Under the pieces are notes generated by a model. The model did no database searches, was not told where the DNA came from, and worked only from the letters and a program-made list of their open reading frames with translations. Positions 34,476 through 43,792 of a stretch of 64,000 bases of DNA are shown here, piece by piece. This DNA comes from an uncultured Eubacteriales bacterium. GTDB lineage: Bacteria > Bacillota > Clostridia > Lachnospirales > Lachnospiraceae. The stretch spans positions 124,001-188,000 of the forward strand of contig CASFBK010000009.1 of NCBI GenBank assembly GCA_949292785.1. Reading direction: 5' to 3'. Positions within the stretch are counted from its first letter, which is position 1. The number at the start of each line of letters is the position of its first letter. A program made the translations under genes and the position numbers.

Positions 34476-34904
34476 TTACTTTAATCGCTTGGGTATTCCG
34501 TAGTTTACCAGATATACCTGTTCTGCCTGATTTGCCAGAATACAGCCGATTCTTCCCACTTTTTCCCGATAGCTCCGGTCAAAGGCATCTATAGGCACTA
34601 CTCCACAGCCAAGCTGTGTTATTTCCAGAATTACATTGGGATTTTCCTGCAGGAGCTCCTTCACCTGCTCTTCTATTTCTGTTTCCTCTTCCAGATGATT
34701 TTTCTCATTGCTATTTTCTTTTTCATTTCCACGCTCTTCCATACATTTTCGAATATACAAGTGAAACTGCCCAATAATATCTGCCTGTTTTAGCTCCTCA
34801 AAGTCTGCCTTTTCCCCCTCTGCAATCATAGGCTCCCTCTTTTCACAGATACTTTTTGCAAACGCCAGCTTGCCCTGATAAGCCCCTCCGGTTATCAATA
34901 TCAT
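34476..34904 (-). CDS. CobU-like protein with degenerate P-loop
   Basis: 142 residues, shorter than CobU (about 180). It starts with MILITGGAYQGKLAFAKSI, where the Walker A Ser/Thr after GK is Leu. It ends with EITQLGCGVVPIDAFDRSYREKVGRI and VYLVNYGIPKRLK, clearly like the end of CobU. The middle is shortened and replaced by an Asn/Glu/Lys-rich segment (NEKENSNEKN). ATP use looks impaired; it may be regulatory or a partner of the intact CobU two genes upstream. Strong AAGGAG site. Confidence 0.75.
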   Translation of the reverse strand: MILITGGAYQGKLAFAKSICEKREPMIAEGEKADFEELKQADIIGQFHLYIRKCMEERGNEKENSNEKNHLEEETEIEEQVKELLQENPNVILEITQLGCGVVPIDAFDRSYREKVGRIGCILANQAEQVYLVNYGIPKRLK

Positions 34905-34955
34905 ATGCGTTCTCCTTCCTGCTGCACTCGTTTTTCTGTTATATCAGTTCTTCTG

Positions 34956-35735
34956 TTATATCAGTTTCTCTGTCACAACCACAGCTATCAATATCATCAG
35001 CTCACAGACCTGCAAAAAGCATCCCGCCAGGTCTCCGGTAATTCCACCGAACTTTTCCACGGACATGTGATGATACCAGAGAAATGTCAACATTGCTGCC
35101 ACAATGGCTGCTGCTCCCAGTGGAATACTAAGCCAAAGCAAGAAAACTGCCCCAAGAACCCCTTCTATCAGTAAAATGATTCCTGCCCGTTTCCTGTCGG
35201 CTCCATTGGCAAAGGTTGCAACAAGACCACTGCCCTTAGCACAAGGAAACGCAGTTACTGCAAACCCGCTGAGACAACGGCTGAGAAAGAAACCTGCCGC
35301 TGCTACTTCCAATCCTTTCCTATGGAATTCTGCTGTCAAAAAAAGCTCCGATGCAAAGCCAAAATATGCCAGAAAATACATACAGCACACAATAATTGCA
35401 AAGGCTCCTGCGTGTGAATCCTTCAAGATTTCAAGGCGCCTTTCCCTGGGCTGATATGAGCTTAAGGCGTCTGCTGTGTCTAAAAGCCCATCTAAATGAA
35501 TTCCTCCGGTAATCACCACAGGAATCAGTGTAAGCACCACCGCATACAATGTCTTTCCCACTGGAATCTGTCCTGCAAAATGTCCCCAGAGATAAAAGCA
35601 GGCTCCTATGATAGCTCCTACCCATGGAAAAAAGCACATGGCATATTTCATATTTTCTTTCTTCCAATCTGCCCTTGGCATCGGTATTTTCGAATACATG
35701 GCAAAGGCTATGATACATGCATTAATGTACCTCAT
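34956..35735 (-). CDS. cobS: Adenosylcobinamide-GDP ribazoletransferase (cobalamin synthase)
   Basis: 259-residue membrane protein. It joins adenosylcobinamide-GDP with alpha-ribazole. The N-terminus AFAMYSKIPMPRADWKKENMKYAMCFFPWVGAIIG and the metal-site-like GGIHLDGLLDTADAL are diagnostic; several helices follow. It overlaps cobU by 14 bp and has its own AAGGAGGAAAGC site. Confidence 0.96.
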   Translation of the reverse strand: MRYINACIIAFAMYSKIPMPRADWKKENMKYAMCFFPWVGAIIGACFYLWGHFAGQIPVGKTLYAVVLTLIPVVITGGIHLDGLLDTADALSSYQPRERRLEILKDSHAGAFAIIVCCMYFLAYFGFASELFLTAEFHRKGLEVAAAGFFLSRCLSGFAVTAFPCAKGSGLVATFANGADRKRAGIILLIEGVLGAVFLLWLSIPLGAAAIVAAMLTFLWYHHMSVEKFGGITGDLAGCFLQVCELMILIAVVVTEKLI

Positions 35736-36288
35736 GCTTTCCTCCTTTCCAGAACAACGGAATTCCGCAGATTACTTCTATTACCTCGTCTGACTGCTCT
35801 GCTAAAAAACAGTGAAGCTCTGCCATCTGTTTTAAATAACTTTCCGTAGTTTCGTCATACTGCATTCCATCTTCAAATACATTATTTCCCACGATAATTA
35901 CATCCCTGCTCTGTTCTATCAGATGGATGATTCCTTTTTTTATCACAGGTACCACGCTGTCCCCCCGCCCCTTTGAAGAAAACATTTCATTTGCCGTAAG
36001 GTTAGAAAGACATTCCAGCAATACAATGTTCTGTTTTTCCGAATTGTTTCTCAGGGTCAGTTCTTCTAAATGGGTATAACATTCACAGGTTGTAAAGTGT
36101 TTCTCTGCCCGCATTTTTTGATGACGTTGTATCCTTTTTTGACTTTCCAGGTCCTGTGCTTCCATTGTTGCCACATAGACCAGTTCCGTCTCCTGAATGT
36201 TTTTGGACTGCTCTCTTAACAGGACCGCCCTCTGTTCTGCATATTCCGACTTTCCGCTCCCGCTTCCTCCTGTGATAAATATTACCAT
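35722..36288 (-). CDS. cobU: Adenosylcobinamide kinase / adenosylcobinamide-phosphate guanylyltransferase
   Basis: 188 residues. The Walker A motif GGSGSGKSEYAEQ is intact, VYVATMEAQD is followed by an IQRHQKMRA segment with the guanylylated-His-type residue, and VLLECLSNLTANEMF and VGNNVFEDG follow. It phosphorylates cobinamide and transfers GMP to it. The 31-bp repeat array lies directly upstream, between it and cobT. GGGAGAAC precedes the ATG. Confidence 0.95.
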   Translation of the reverse strand: MVIFITGGSGSGKSEYAEQRAVLLREQSKNIQETELVYVATMEAQDLESQKRIQRHQKMRAEKHFTTCECYTHLEELTLRNNSEKQNIVLLECLSNLTANEMFSSKGRGDSVVPVIKKGIIHLIEQSRDVIIVGNNVFEDGMQYDETTESYLKQMAELHCFLAEQSDEVIEVICGIPLFWKGGKHEVH

Positions 36289-36304
36289 AAAGTTCTCCCT
36301 TTTC

Positions 36305-36409
36305 CATACATTATTCTAAGCTGCTCCCCTGTCCTCATACATTATTCTAAGCTGCTCTCCTGTCCTCATGCATTATTCTAAGCTACCCCCTGTCTATACA
36401 CTAATCTAA
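36305..36409. repeat. Tandem 31-bp repeat array between cobU and cobT
   Basis: Three near-identical 31-bp units begin at 36305, 36336 and 36367, each starting CATACATTATTCTAAGCT or a one-base variant. A degenerate fourth copy (from about 36395) covers the cobT stop codon. On the minus strand each unit carries a short open frame ATG-TAT-GAG-GAC-AGG-GGA-GCA or variant, then GCT-TAG, four bases before the next ATG. Units are adjacent without spacers, so this is not a CRISPR array. Confidence 0.85.
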
Positions 36410-37453
36410 CGGCACATAGTCTTCTATCTCAATCTGTGCAAAGGTGCTCATTTTCTCATAAATATGCAGTCCCATGTCCAACAGCGGGAACAATGCCACT
36501 GCTCCGGTTCCTTCGCCCAAACACATGTCGCAGGTAAGACTTGGAGACTTTCCGATTGCTTCTAGCAACATCGCTCCTGCCGGCTCTTTTGACACATGAG
36601 AGGCAATTACATAATCCTGCACCAAAGGCTCCATGCGAATGGCTGCAAGTGCTGCCACACCAGAAATAAATCCGTCTGCGACTACCGGAATTCCATAGAC
36701 TGCTCCTCCCAAGTAAACGCCTGCAAGCCCTGCGATATCAAATCCTCCTACCTTGGACAATACATCTATAACATCCTTTGGGTCCGGCTGATGGAGCTTA
36801 ACTGCATTTTTTATTGTATCAATTTTTCGCATCAATCCGGCACTGTCAAGTCCGGCGCCTCTTCCTGTCACCTGCTCCACTGGCTGATGCAGTAATACAC
36901 TTGCCACAGCACTGCTGGTGGTAGTGTTCCCGATTCCCATTTCACCTGTGGCAATAATACCATATCCTTTTTCCTTCAGTTCTCCTACGACCTGAATCCC
37001 TGTCTCAATGGCATGTACTGCTTCTGCCCTTGTCATAGCAGGCTCCTTTGCCATGTTTTTCGTTCCATAAGCAATTTTTCGTTTTTCTACCCGCGGTGTA
37101 TCTACTGCCATTCCAATATCTATGGGGAAAATATCTGTTCCCGTGTCCTTGCACATAATGGCGGCACAGGACTTTTCATCCAGAAAATTTTCTGCCACGA
37201 TAGCAGTAACTTCCTGTCCGGTCTGGGTCACTCCTTCTTCTACCACACCGTTATCCGCACACATGACAACCAATGCTTTTTTTTCAAGCTGAATTGCGGC
37301 GGTTCTTTGGATGCCTGCAATTTGTATCAGGTTTGTCTCTATTTTTCCGAGGCTTTTTAAGGGCTTTGCAATAGAATCCCAACGTTTCTCACACTCTTCC
37401 ATCGCCCCCTTGTCTATCGGTTTTATCTCTCTAATGTATTCTTCCAGTCTCAT
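36401..37453 (-). CDS. cobT: Nicotinate-nucleotide-dimethylbenzimidazole phosphoribosyltransferase
   Basis: About 350 residues. It makes alpha-ribotides from the lower-ligand base and nicotinate mononucleotide. It has GEMGIGNTTTSSAVASVL, VTGRGAGLDSAGLMRKI, SKVGGFDIAGLAGVYLG and the catalytic-type glutamate in CLGEGTGAVALFP. The start at 37453 overlaps the cbiA stop (ATGA) with AAAGGGAG upstream; a longer frame to 37492 lies within cbiA. No dimethylbenzimidazole synthesis genes are in the window, so the base may be salvaged. Confidence 0.96.
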   Translation of the reverse strand: MRLEEYIREIKPIDKGAMEECEKRWDSIAKPLKSLGKIETNLIQIAGIQRTAAIQLEKKALVVMCADNGVVEEGVTQTGQEVTAIVAENFLDEKSCAAIMCKDTGTDIFPIDIGMAVDTPRVEKRKIAYGTKNMAKEPAMTRAEAVHAIETGIQVVGELKEKGYGIIATGEMGIGNTTTSSAVASVLLHQPVEQVTGRGAGLDSAGLMRKIDTIKNAVKLHQPDPKDVIDVLSKVGGFDIAGLAGVYLGGAVYGIPVVADGFISGVAALAAIRMEPLVQDYVIASHVSKEPAGAMLLEAIGKSPSLTCDMCLGEGTGAVALFPLLDMGLHIYEKMSTFAQIEIEDYVPLD

Positions 37454-38844
37454 TTTTTTCTCCCTTTCTTTTCTTGCTGCCAAGACGCACACTTTTGCAA
37501 AAACCGAAAGACAAACTCCGGGTTAGAATAATAATACAAATGTGGAAATCCTGCTGCATGATTTTTTCCACCATGAATACAATCCCATTCCCTTTTTCCC
37601 ACCGGTTTTCGGGCATGATAATCTGCTCCGTTCTTTGTGGTGTCAAAATAATGGAATTCATGTGCCTTGATACTCTCACCTTTTTTTAACAGTTGTTGTT
37701 CTTTCTCTGTAGAAAGGGTAATATACCCGAATCTTCCCAGCTTTTGTGTACCATAAGCCTGTCCACTTATGGCACCTGCCATGGGATATTTCCTTCCCTT
37801 CATATCTTCCATGGTTTCCTGAAGGTACATAAATCCGCCACATTCCGCAAGGTAAGGCATTCCCTTTAAAATGGCATCTTTGATTTGCTTTCTCATGGAT
37901 TTATTTTTGCTTAACTGTTCTGCATAAAGTTCGGGATACCCGCCATACAGTAACAGTCCATCCAAATCTTCCGGAAGTTTTTCATGGTGCAGGGGAGAAA
38001 ATTCCACCAGTTCTGCTCCCAGCTTTTCTAACAGTTCCAGATTATCCTGATAACAAAAACAAAACGCTTCGTCCCTTGCCAAACCAATCCTGATGGCTTT
38101 TTGCCCTGCTCCTAACTTCCGTTCCGAAAAGTCCGGTTCTTTCCAGTCTAATTCCTCTGCTGCTTCTGCCAGTGCCAGCAGCTTTTCTACTTCAACGGTC
38201 TCCTCTAAGAGCCCCGCAAGCCCCTGTATTTTTCCCCTTAAGTCTGCAACCTCCTCCGGTGTCACCAACCCCAGATGGCGGCTTTCTATTGCAAGCTCCG
38301 CACACTTTGGCACATATCCCAGTGCCGCAATTCCAAGCTCCTGTTCTATGGGTTCCTTTAACAACTGATATGTCATTTTCGTGGTCTGATTTAGAATCAC
38401 GCCCCGGATATGACTATCCTTTTGATACTGCAAAAAGCCCTTTATCAGGGGAATGACAGAAAGGCTCATCCCCTTGGCGTTTACTATCAGAATCACCGGC
38501 GTATCTGTTACCCTTGCAAGTTCATAGGAAGAAGCCGCTGTGGTAATGCCGCCGACTCCATCGTAAAAGCCCATAACCCCTTCCAGAACAGAAATATCTG
38601 CCTTTTTGGCTTCCTTCCCAAACAGATATCTCGTTGTATTTTCATCGGTGAAAAAAGTGTCCAGATTCTTAGATGGAGTTCCTATGACCTTTCGGTGAAA
38701 CATGGGGTCAATATAATCTGGTCCGCATTTAAAGGCAGCTACCCTTTTTCCTCGATTTACCAGAAGCTGTAGCAATCCACAGGTTATTAATGTTTTTCCA
38801 CTTCCACTTGCGGGCGCTGCCAGCATCACTCTCGATAACTTCAC
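37450..38844 (-). CDS. cbiA: Cobyrinate a,c-diamide synthase
   Basis: 464 residues. It amidates the a and c side chains of cobyrinate. The N-terminal ATP domain has LAAPASGSGKTLITCGLL and VLEGVMGFYDGVGG. The C-terminal glutaminase has LLLYGGYPELYAEQL and AECGGFMYLQE (Cys nucleophile), then AHEFHYFD. It starts the run cbiA-cobT-cobU-cobS, with AGGAGGAATATAG upstream. Motifs are intact. Confidence 0.96.
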   Translation of the reverse strand: MKLSRVMLAAPASGSGKTLITCGLLQLLVNRGKRVAAFKCGPDYIDPMFHRKVIGTPSKNLDTFFTDENTTRYLFGKEAKKADISVLEGVMGFYDGVGGITTAASSYELARVTDTPVILIVNAKGMSLSVIPLIKGFLQYQKDSHIRGVILNQTTKMTYQLLKEPIEQELGIAALGYVPKCAELAIESRHLGLVTPEEVADLRGKIQGLAGLLEETVEVEKLLALAEAAEELDWKEPDFSERKLGAGQKAIRIGLARDEAFCFCYQDNLELLEKLGAELVEFSPLHHEKLPEDLDGLLLYGGYPELYAEQLSKNKSMRKQIKDAILKGMPYLAECGGFMYLQETMEDMKGRKYPMAGAISGQAYGTQKLGRFGYITLSTEKEQQLLKKGESIKAHEFHYFDTTKNGADYHARKPVGKREWDCIHGGKNHAAGFPHLYYYSNPEFVFRFLQKCASWQQEKKGRKK

Positions 38845-38871
38845 CTATATTCCTCCTGCTTTTTTCACTTT

Positions 38872-39246
38872 TTATATCAATGTTTCTGCAAGACTGTCAT
38901 ATCCGTATATTTTCATGACCTGCTTCATTCCCTCTGCCACTTCCTGTCTGGAATAATCACACTTCTCCAAATATTCATTGCTCATTTTATTTAGATGCTC
39001 GTAAAACAATATCGCCATTTTCAGATATTCCAGATTTCCTTCGTCTAATTCTTCATAAAGAATATTTTCTGCTTCGTTTATTTCTCCACGGTCTGCCATC
39101 GCACACAGCGTCTCAAAGCTTCCGGCAGTTTCATTATCTTCGAACTGTACTTCCTCCTGCTTTTCCTCATCAATATGAAATACCAGTTTTAAAAAGGTTC
39201 GCACCATCTCATGAATGATACGCATGATATAATCCTGTTCTACCAT
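38872..39246 (-). CDS. Small helical acidic protein, DUF6483-like
   Basis: 124 residues, rich in Glu and predicted all-helical: MVEQDYIMRIIHEMVRTFLKLVF, then MADRGEINEAENILYEELDEGN, a TPR-like helix pair. I recall this as the DUF6483 family of Lachnospiraceae; no function is known. It lies 27 bp upstream of cbiA on the same strand and 18 bp after the DUF1275 gene. Confidence 0.65.
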   Translation of the reverse strand: MVEQDYIMRIIHEMVRTFLKLVFHIDEEKQEEVQFEDNETAGSFETLCAMADRGEINEAENILYEELDEGNLEYLKMAILFYEHLNKMSNEYLEKCDYSRQEVAEGMKQVMKIYGYDSLAETLI

Positions 39247-39264
39247 TCCGTTCTCCTCTCTGCC

Positions 39265-39951
39265 TTACAACATCTCATGCTCCACATCTTCCCGGACAAA
39301 CATAATAAGAAATGCCACTAATAACAATCCACAGGAAATCCAGATTGCCTGTTCCTTTAAAATTCTTGCCAATACACCACCAAATGCTGCTCCCACAATA
39401 AAGATTCCAATAAATCCGTAGTACAAAAGACTTTTGTTCCGCAGCCGTTTATCCTTCGTCACATGATAACTGCACAGCATATCCGTTGCAGTCCGTAAGT
39501 TTCCGATACACATGGTACTGGCATAAGCATTCCCATTGACTTTCCGAAAGCTCTGAACCTGCATGGCACATACAAAAGAAACCAGCATATTCGCCACAAG
39601 ATTTACGTTCTGCGGCATCCAACCTACCCCAAAAAGCAAAATCATTTCCAGTACGACAATCAGCTGTCTCCAATGTATCTTTTCGTAATATTTAAAATGT
39701 CTGCGAATTCGTTCTGCGGTGTAAATTCCTGCCGCAAAGGCAAGAACCGGCAAAAGATAGCGCAGTCCTGTGTGATAATCTCCTGTTGCAAAGCTGGTTC
39801 CCATCAGCACCATATTCCCTGTCTGGGCATTTGCAAAGACCTCTCCTCTGCAGAAAAATGTATAAGCGTCTTGAAAGCCACCAGACAGACATAAAAATGC
39901 CGCAACCAGCACTGACTCCGACATTTGTTTCTTTTGACTCATACTTCTCAT
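39265..39951 (-). CDS. YoaK/DUF1275-family membrane protein
   Basis: 228 residues with about six hydrophobic helices. LVAAFLCLSGGFQDAYTFFCRGEVFANAQTGNMVLMG is the hallmark of the family, and CIGNLRTATDMLCSY is also typical. Function is unknown. Two starts are possible (39951 or 39942); the AGGAGC site lies just before both. Confidence 0.88.
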   Translation of the reverse strand: MRSMSQKKQMSESVLVAAFLCLSGGFQDAYTFFCRGEVFANAQTGNMVLMGTSFATGDYHTGLRYLLPVLAFAAGIYTAERIRRHFKYYEKIHWRQLIVVLEMILLFGVGWMPQNVNLVANMLVSFVCAMQVQSFRKVNGNAYASTMCIGNLRTATDMLCSYHVTKDKRLRNKSLLYYGFIGIFIVGAAFGGVLARILKEQAIWISCGLLLVAFLIMFVREDVEHEML

Positions 39952-39970
39952 TGCTCCTGTCTAATGATAT

Positions 39971-39994
39971 GAAAACGAAGCGGCTAAAAGCCAC
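39971..39994 (-). terminator. Probable terminator after the FlK-like thioesterase gene
   Basis: GTGGCT-TTT-AGCCGC followed on the minus strand by TTCGTTTTC. The stem has six pairs, one of them G-T, so it is weak. It separates the thioesterase from the DUF1275 gene. Confidence 0.4.
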
Positions 39995-40011
39995 CCCGTC
40001 CTCAGCAATTC

Positions 40012-40401
40012 CTATTTTTCTTTCTTCTTATCCGCCTTATTCTGGAACTTCTCTTCCTCTATGATAAAGCGTTCATGAATTCCTTCACCGACTTTTCCTG
40101 TTTCATCAAAAACATCCACGGAAAATACCAGCTTTCTTCCATCTACTTCATTTAGCAATGACTCGCACCATACCTTCATTCCAACAGGAGTTGGTGCAAG
40201 ATGCTTGATATTCAGACTGGTTCCTACGGTTCCCATTTCCGGTTCTAACTGGTCTGCCACACTTTTCCAGGCAGTTTCTTCCATAAGCGCTACCATGGCG
40301 GGGGTTGCTAATACATCTAATGTTCCACTCTTATGAACCTTTGCTGTATCCTTTTTTTCTACAACAAATTCCTGATATCCTTTAAGTCCTACTTCTAACA
40401 T
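40012..40401 (-). CDS. Fluoroacetyl-CoA-thioesterase-like hotdog protein (FlK family)
   Basis: 129 residues. A single hotdog domain with KSGTLDVLATPAMVALMEETAW, VGTSLNIKHLAPTPVGMKV and FDETGKVGEGIHERFII. The Thr/Glu/His pattern of FlK-type thioesterases is present. It probably hydrolyses short acyl-CoA thioesters in the cytosol. The C-terminus is Lys-rich (NKADKKKEK). GGAAGGAATC precedes the ATG. Confidence 0.85.
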   Translation of the reverse strand: MLEVGLKGYQEFVVEKKDTAKVHKSGTLDVLATPAMVALMEETAWKSVADQLEPEMGTVGTSLNIKHLAPTPVGMKVWCESLLNEVDGRKLVFSVDVFDETGKVGEGIHERFIIEEEKFQNKADKKKEK

Positions 40402-40600
40402 GATAATGATTCCTTCCTGTTTTCACTTTCTTCATTATATTTTGTCACCTGTCACAGGACTGATGACTGGGGCACACATCAATGTGCTTTCTTCATTATA
40501 TATTCTTTTCCTAGAAAAATAAACCTTTTTATTTATAAAATTAGGATATTCAAAAAAGTGAGAAAACGTCTGTCTTCCCACTTCCTGTTGAAATACAACA
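40402..40600. other. Intergenic spacer with a 15-bp direct repeat
   Basis: CTTTCTTCATTATAT occurs near 40428 and again near 40481, flanking about 40 bp. No gene is supported: an open frame on the minus strand (40435-40683) has no start site and overlaps the end of pflA. The pflA terminator lies at its right side. Confidence 0.5.
40552..40583 (-). terminator. Terminator of the pflBA operon
   Basis: AAGTGGGAA...TTTTCTCACTT followed on the minus strand by TTTTT, about 18 bp after the pflA stop codon. The stem contains a mismatch. Confidence 0.65.
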
Positions 40601-41344
40601 TTATCTGTCCAGCCGCAGAATCTCTTCCGCATTGCGTACCCGCTCTGCAGAAGGCGGATGAATTCCCTCCAAAGGATAGTCAATGCCCAACTGCTCCCAT
40701 TTGAATACTCCTAGGGTATGATACGGTAAAACCTCTACCCGCTCCACATTTTTTAACGAATGAATAAAATCTGCCAGCTGATGCAGATATTCATCCTTAT
40801 CGTTCCGCTCCGGCACCAGTACGTGACGAATCCAGACCGGCTTTTCCAAATCAGACAGGTGTTTTGCCATATCCAAAATATTTTTATTCGTCTGTCCTGT
40901 GAGGATTCTGTGCTGTTCCTCATCAATATGCTTAATATCCAGCAAAATCAAATCCGTATACTTCATCAATTCCAACCATTTAGAATAAAATGGCTCCTCT
41001 GTGGTAAATGGGTTTCCACTGGTATCGAGCGTGGTGTGAATCCCCCTCTGCTTTGCTTCCCGAAACAACTCCAGTAAAAAATCAATCTGAAGCAGGGGTT
41101 CCCCTCCACTTACAGTAATACCGCCCTCACTTTTCCAGTAAGAGCGGTATCGACAGGCTTTATCCAATAATTCACCTGCTGTATAGGGAGTACCCTTTTG
41201 CATGTCCCAGGTGTCCGGATTGTGACAGAACTGGCAGCGCATAGCGCAGCCGGTTAAAAATATCACATACCGGACTCCCGGTCCATCCACGGAACCAAAG
41301 CTTTCTAAGGAATGTACATATCCTGTTATATCTTTGTTTTCCAT
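40601..41344 (-). CDS. pflA: Pyruvate formate-lyase activating enzyme
   Basis: 247-residue radical SAM enzyme. The cluster motif CAMRCQFCHNPDTW gives Cx3Cx2C, and GGITVSGGEPLLQ and TTLDTSGN follow. It installs the glycyl radical on PflB. It lies 28 bp downstream of pflB on the same strand, the usual arrangement. AAAGGAATACC precedes the ATG. Confidence 0.97.
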   Translation of the reverse strand: MENKDITGYVHSLESFGSVDGPGVRYVIFLTGCAMRCQFCHNPDTWDMQKGTPYTAGELLDKACRYRSYWKSEGGITVSGGEPLLQIDFLLELFREAKQRGIHTTLDTSGNPFTTEEPFYSKWLELMKYTDLILLDIKHIDEEQHRILTGQTNKNILDMAKHLSDLEKPVWIRHVLVPERNDKDEYLHQLADFIHSLKNVERVEVLPYHTLGVFKWEQLGIDYPLEGIHPPSAERVRNAEEILRLDR

Positions 41345-41372
41345 CGGTATTCCTTTCTATCTGTGCATACTT

Positions 41373-43625
41373 TTACATGCTTTCGTGGCAGGTTCTGGAA
41401 ATAACATCCATCTGCTGTTCACGAGTCAGGTCAATGAACTTAACTGCATAACCGGATACACGGATTGTAAAGTTTGCATATTCTTCTTTTTCCGGATGCT
41501 CCATAGCATCAATCAATTTTTCTTTTCCGAATACGTTTACATTCAGATGATGTGCACCCTGATCAAAGTATCCATCCAGAACATTTACCAGGTTCTGAGT
41601 TCTTTCCGCATCGTCATGTCCCAGTGCTCCCGGATTGATGGTCTGTGTATTGGAAATTCCATCTAAAGCTTCTTCATATGGAAGCTTTGCAACAGAGTTT
41701 AAGGATGCAAGTAATCCGCTCTGCTCTGCACCATAAGATGGATTTGCTCCTGGAGATAATGGTTCTCCTGCTTTTCTTCCATCCGGAAGAGAACCGGTTG
41801 CTTTTCCGTAAACCACGTTAGAAGTAATGGTCAGGATAGAAGTGGTCGGTTCGGAGTTACGATAAGTATGGCAGCTTCTCAGACGACCCATAAAGGTACG
41901 CAGTAACCATACAGCGATATCGTCTGCACGTTCATCATCATTTCCGTATCTTGGGAAATCTCCTTCGATTTCATAATCAACAGCCATTCCGTCTTCGTCA
42001 CGGATTACCTTTACCTTAGCATATTTGATAGCGCTTAAGGAGTCTACTACGTGAGAGAATCCTGCGATACCTGTTGCAAAAGTACGTCTTACATCTGTAT
42101 CGATTAATGCCATCTGGCTTGCTTCATAGTAATATTTATCATGCATGTAGTGAATCATGTTCAATGTCTCTACATACTTATTTGCCAGCCATGTCATCAT
42201 AGCGTCATATTTTTCCATTACTTCATCGTAATCAAGATATTCAGAAGTAATTGGCTGGTAAGCAGGTCCTACCTGCTGTTTGCTCTTTTCGTCTACTCCG
42301 CCGTTGATTGCGTATAATAAACATTTTGCAAGGTTTGCACGAGCACCGAAGAACTGGATTTCCTTTCCTGTCTCTGTTGCAGATACACAACAGCATACGG
42401 AATAGTCATCACCCCATACCGGACGCATTACATCATCATTCTCGTACTGGACAGAGCTTGTAACAACAGAAATATATGCTGCATATTTCTTGAAGTTCTC
42501 TGGCAGATGAGAAGAATATAATACAGTCAGGTTCGGTTCCGGAGACGGTCCCATGTTCTCTAAGGTATGTAAGAAACGATAATCAGACTTTGTAACCTGA
42601 TGACGTCCGTCCATACCGATACCTGCTACATCCAGAGTAGCCCATACCGGGTCACCGGAGAATAACTGGTTATAGGACTCGATTCTTGCAAACTTCACCA
42701 TACGGAATTTCAGTGTCATATGGTCAACTAATTCCTGTGCTTCTTTCTCTGTCAGAATACCTTTCTTTAAATCTCTTTCGATATAAATATCAAGGAATGT
42801 GGACACACGGCCAACGCTCATTGCTGCACCGTTCTGAGTCTTAATTGCTGCCAGATAACCAAAATACAGCCACTGGAATGCTTCCTTTGCTGTCTCTGCA
42901 GGCTGAGAAATATCAAAGCCATAGCTCAAAGCCATTTCCTTCATCTGCTTCAAGCATTTAATCTGCTCTGCAATTTCCTCACGCAGACGGAAACGGTCAC
43001 TTCTCATATTGGAACGCTCTGTTCCTGCAAAATCATTTTCCTTCTGCTCAATCAGATAATCAATACCGTATAATGCAATTCTACGGTAATCGCCTACGAT
43101 TCTTCCTCTTCCGTAAGTATCTGGAAGTCCGGTGAGAATCTTGTTGTGGCGCATTTTCTTCATCTCTGGTGTATACACATCGAATACAGCTTCGTTATGT
43201 GTCTTATGATACTTTGTGAAAATCTCATGAAGCTTTTCACTTGGCTGATATCCATACATAGTACAGGACTGCTCTGCCATTTTGATTCCACCGTAAGGCA
43301 TAAATGCACGCTTTAACGGCTTATCTGTCTGCAGACCTACTACCTGCTCTAAATCCTTTAATTCATCACTGATATAGGCTGGTCCATAAGCGGTAATAGA
43401 AGACACTACTTCTGTCTCCATATCCAGGACTCCGCCCTTCTTACGTTCTTCTTTCTGAAGCTCCTGAACCTTGCCCCAGAGTTTGTCAGTTGCTTCTGTT
43501 GGTCCTTCTAAGAAGGATTCATCTCCCTCATAAGGCGTATAGTTATTCTGAATAAAATCGCGGACATCTACGCCTTCTTTCCATAATCTTCCCGCGAATC
43601 CATCCCACTGCTTGAATTCTTTCAT
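41373..43625 (-). CDS. pflB: Formate C-acetyltransferase (pyruvate formate-lyase)
   Basis: 750 residues. It splits pyruvate with CoA into acetyl-CoA and formate in anaerobic fermentation. The active-site cysteine pair lies in [12 protein letters not shown] and the radical glycine in VSGYAVKF (Gly725). [14 protein letters not shown] and the N-terminal [26 protein letters not shown] are typical. Codon use looks optimised, as expected of a highly expressed gene. GAAAGGAAGCAGAG precedes the ATG. Confidence 0.98.
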   Translation of the reverse strand: MKEFKQWDGFAGRLWKEGVDVRDFIQNNYTPYEGDESFLEGPTEATDKLWGKVQELQKEERKKGGVLDMETEVVSSITAYGPAYISDELKDLEQVVGLQTDKPLKRAFMPYGGIKMAEQSCTMYGYQPSEKLHEIFTKYHKTHNEAVFDVYTPEMKKMRHNKILTGLPDTYGRGRIVGDYRRIALYGIDYLIEQKENDFAGTERSNMRSDRFRLREEIAEQIKCLKQMKEMALSYGFDISQPAETAKEAFQWLYFGYLAAIKTQNGAAMSVGRVSTFLDIYIERDLKKGILTEKEAQELVDHMTLKFRMVKFARIESYNQLFSGDPVWATLDVAGIGMDGRHQVTKSDYRFLHTLENMGPSPEPNLTVLYSSHLPENFKKYAAYISVVTSSVQYENDDVMRPVWGDDYSVCCCVSATETGKEIQFFGARANLAKCLLYAINGGVDEKSKQQVGPAYQPITSEYLDYDEVMEKYDAMMTWLANKYVETLNMIHYMHDKYYYEASQMALIDTDVRRTFATGIAGFSHVVDSLSAIKYAKVKVIRDEDGMAVDYEIEGDFPRYGNDDERADDIAVWLLRTFMGRLRSCHTYRNSEPTTSILTITSNVVYGKATGSLPDGRKAGEPLSPGANPSYGAEQSGLLASLNSVAKLPYEEALDGISNTQTINPGALGHDDAERTQNLVNVLDGYFDQGAHHLNVNVFGKEKLIDAMEHPEKEEYANFTIRVSGYAVKFIDLTREQQMDVISRTCHESM

Positions 43626-43752
43626 CTCTGCTTCCTTTCTATATGTGATACAAAACTTTCTTTAAACACTGATATAATAACTAATTTTTTGCAAAAAAGC
43701 AAGGTGATTATTGTGACTGTTTTCTCAATAGCAGATTGTACAAAATAAAATA

Positions 43753-43789
43753 CAAAAGAGAAGCCTCTGTACAACATCGGCTTCTCTTT
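43753..43789 (-). terminator. Terminator of the metal-resistance operon
   Basis: AAAGAGAAGCC...GGCTTCTCTTTT followed by T-rich sequence on the minus strand, 4 bp after the arsR stop codon. It separates this operon from pflB. Confidence 0.85.
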
Positions 43790-43792
43790 CCG

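Noticed and set aside
36305-36409. CRISPR-like repeats
   Set aside because: The 31-bp units are directly adjacent without unique spacers, and no cas genes are in the window.
36401-37453. Dimethylbenzimidazole synthesis genes (bluB or bza) near cobT
   Set aside because: No protein in the window resembles BluB or the BzaABCDE set; the lower ligand must be salvaged or made elsewhere.
40435-40683. 82-residue minus-strand ORF after pflA
   Set aside because: It overlaps the end of pflA in another frame, crosses its terminator, and has no start site.
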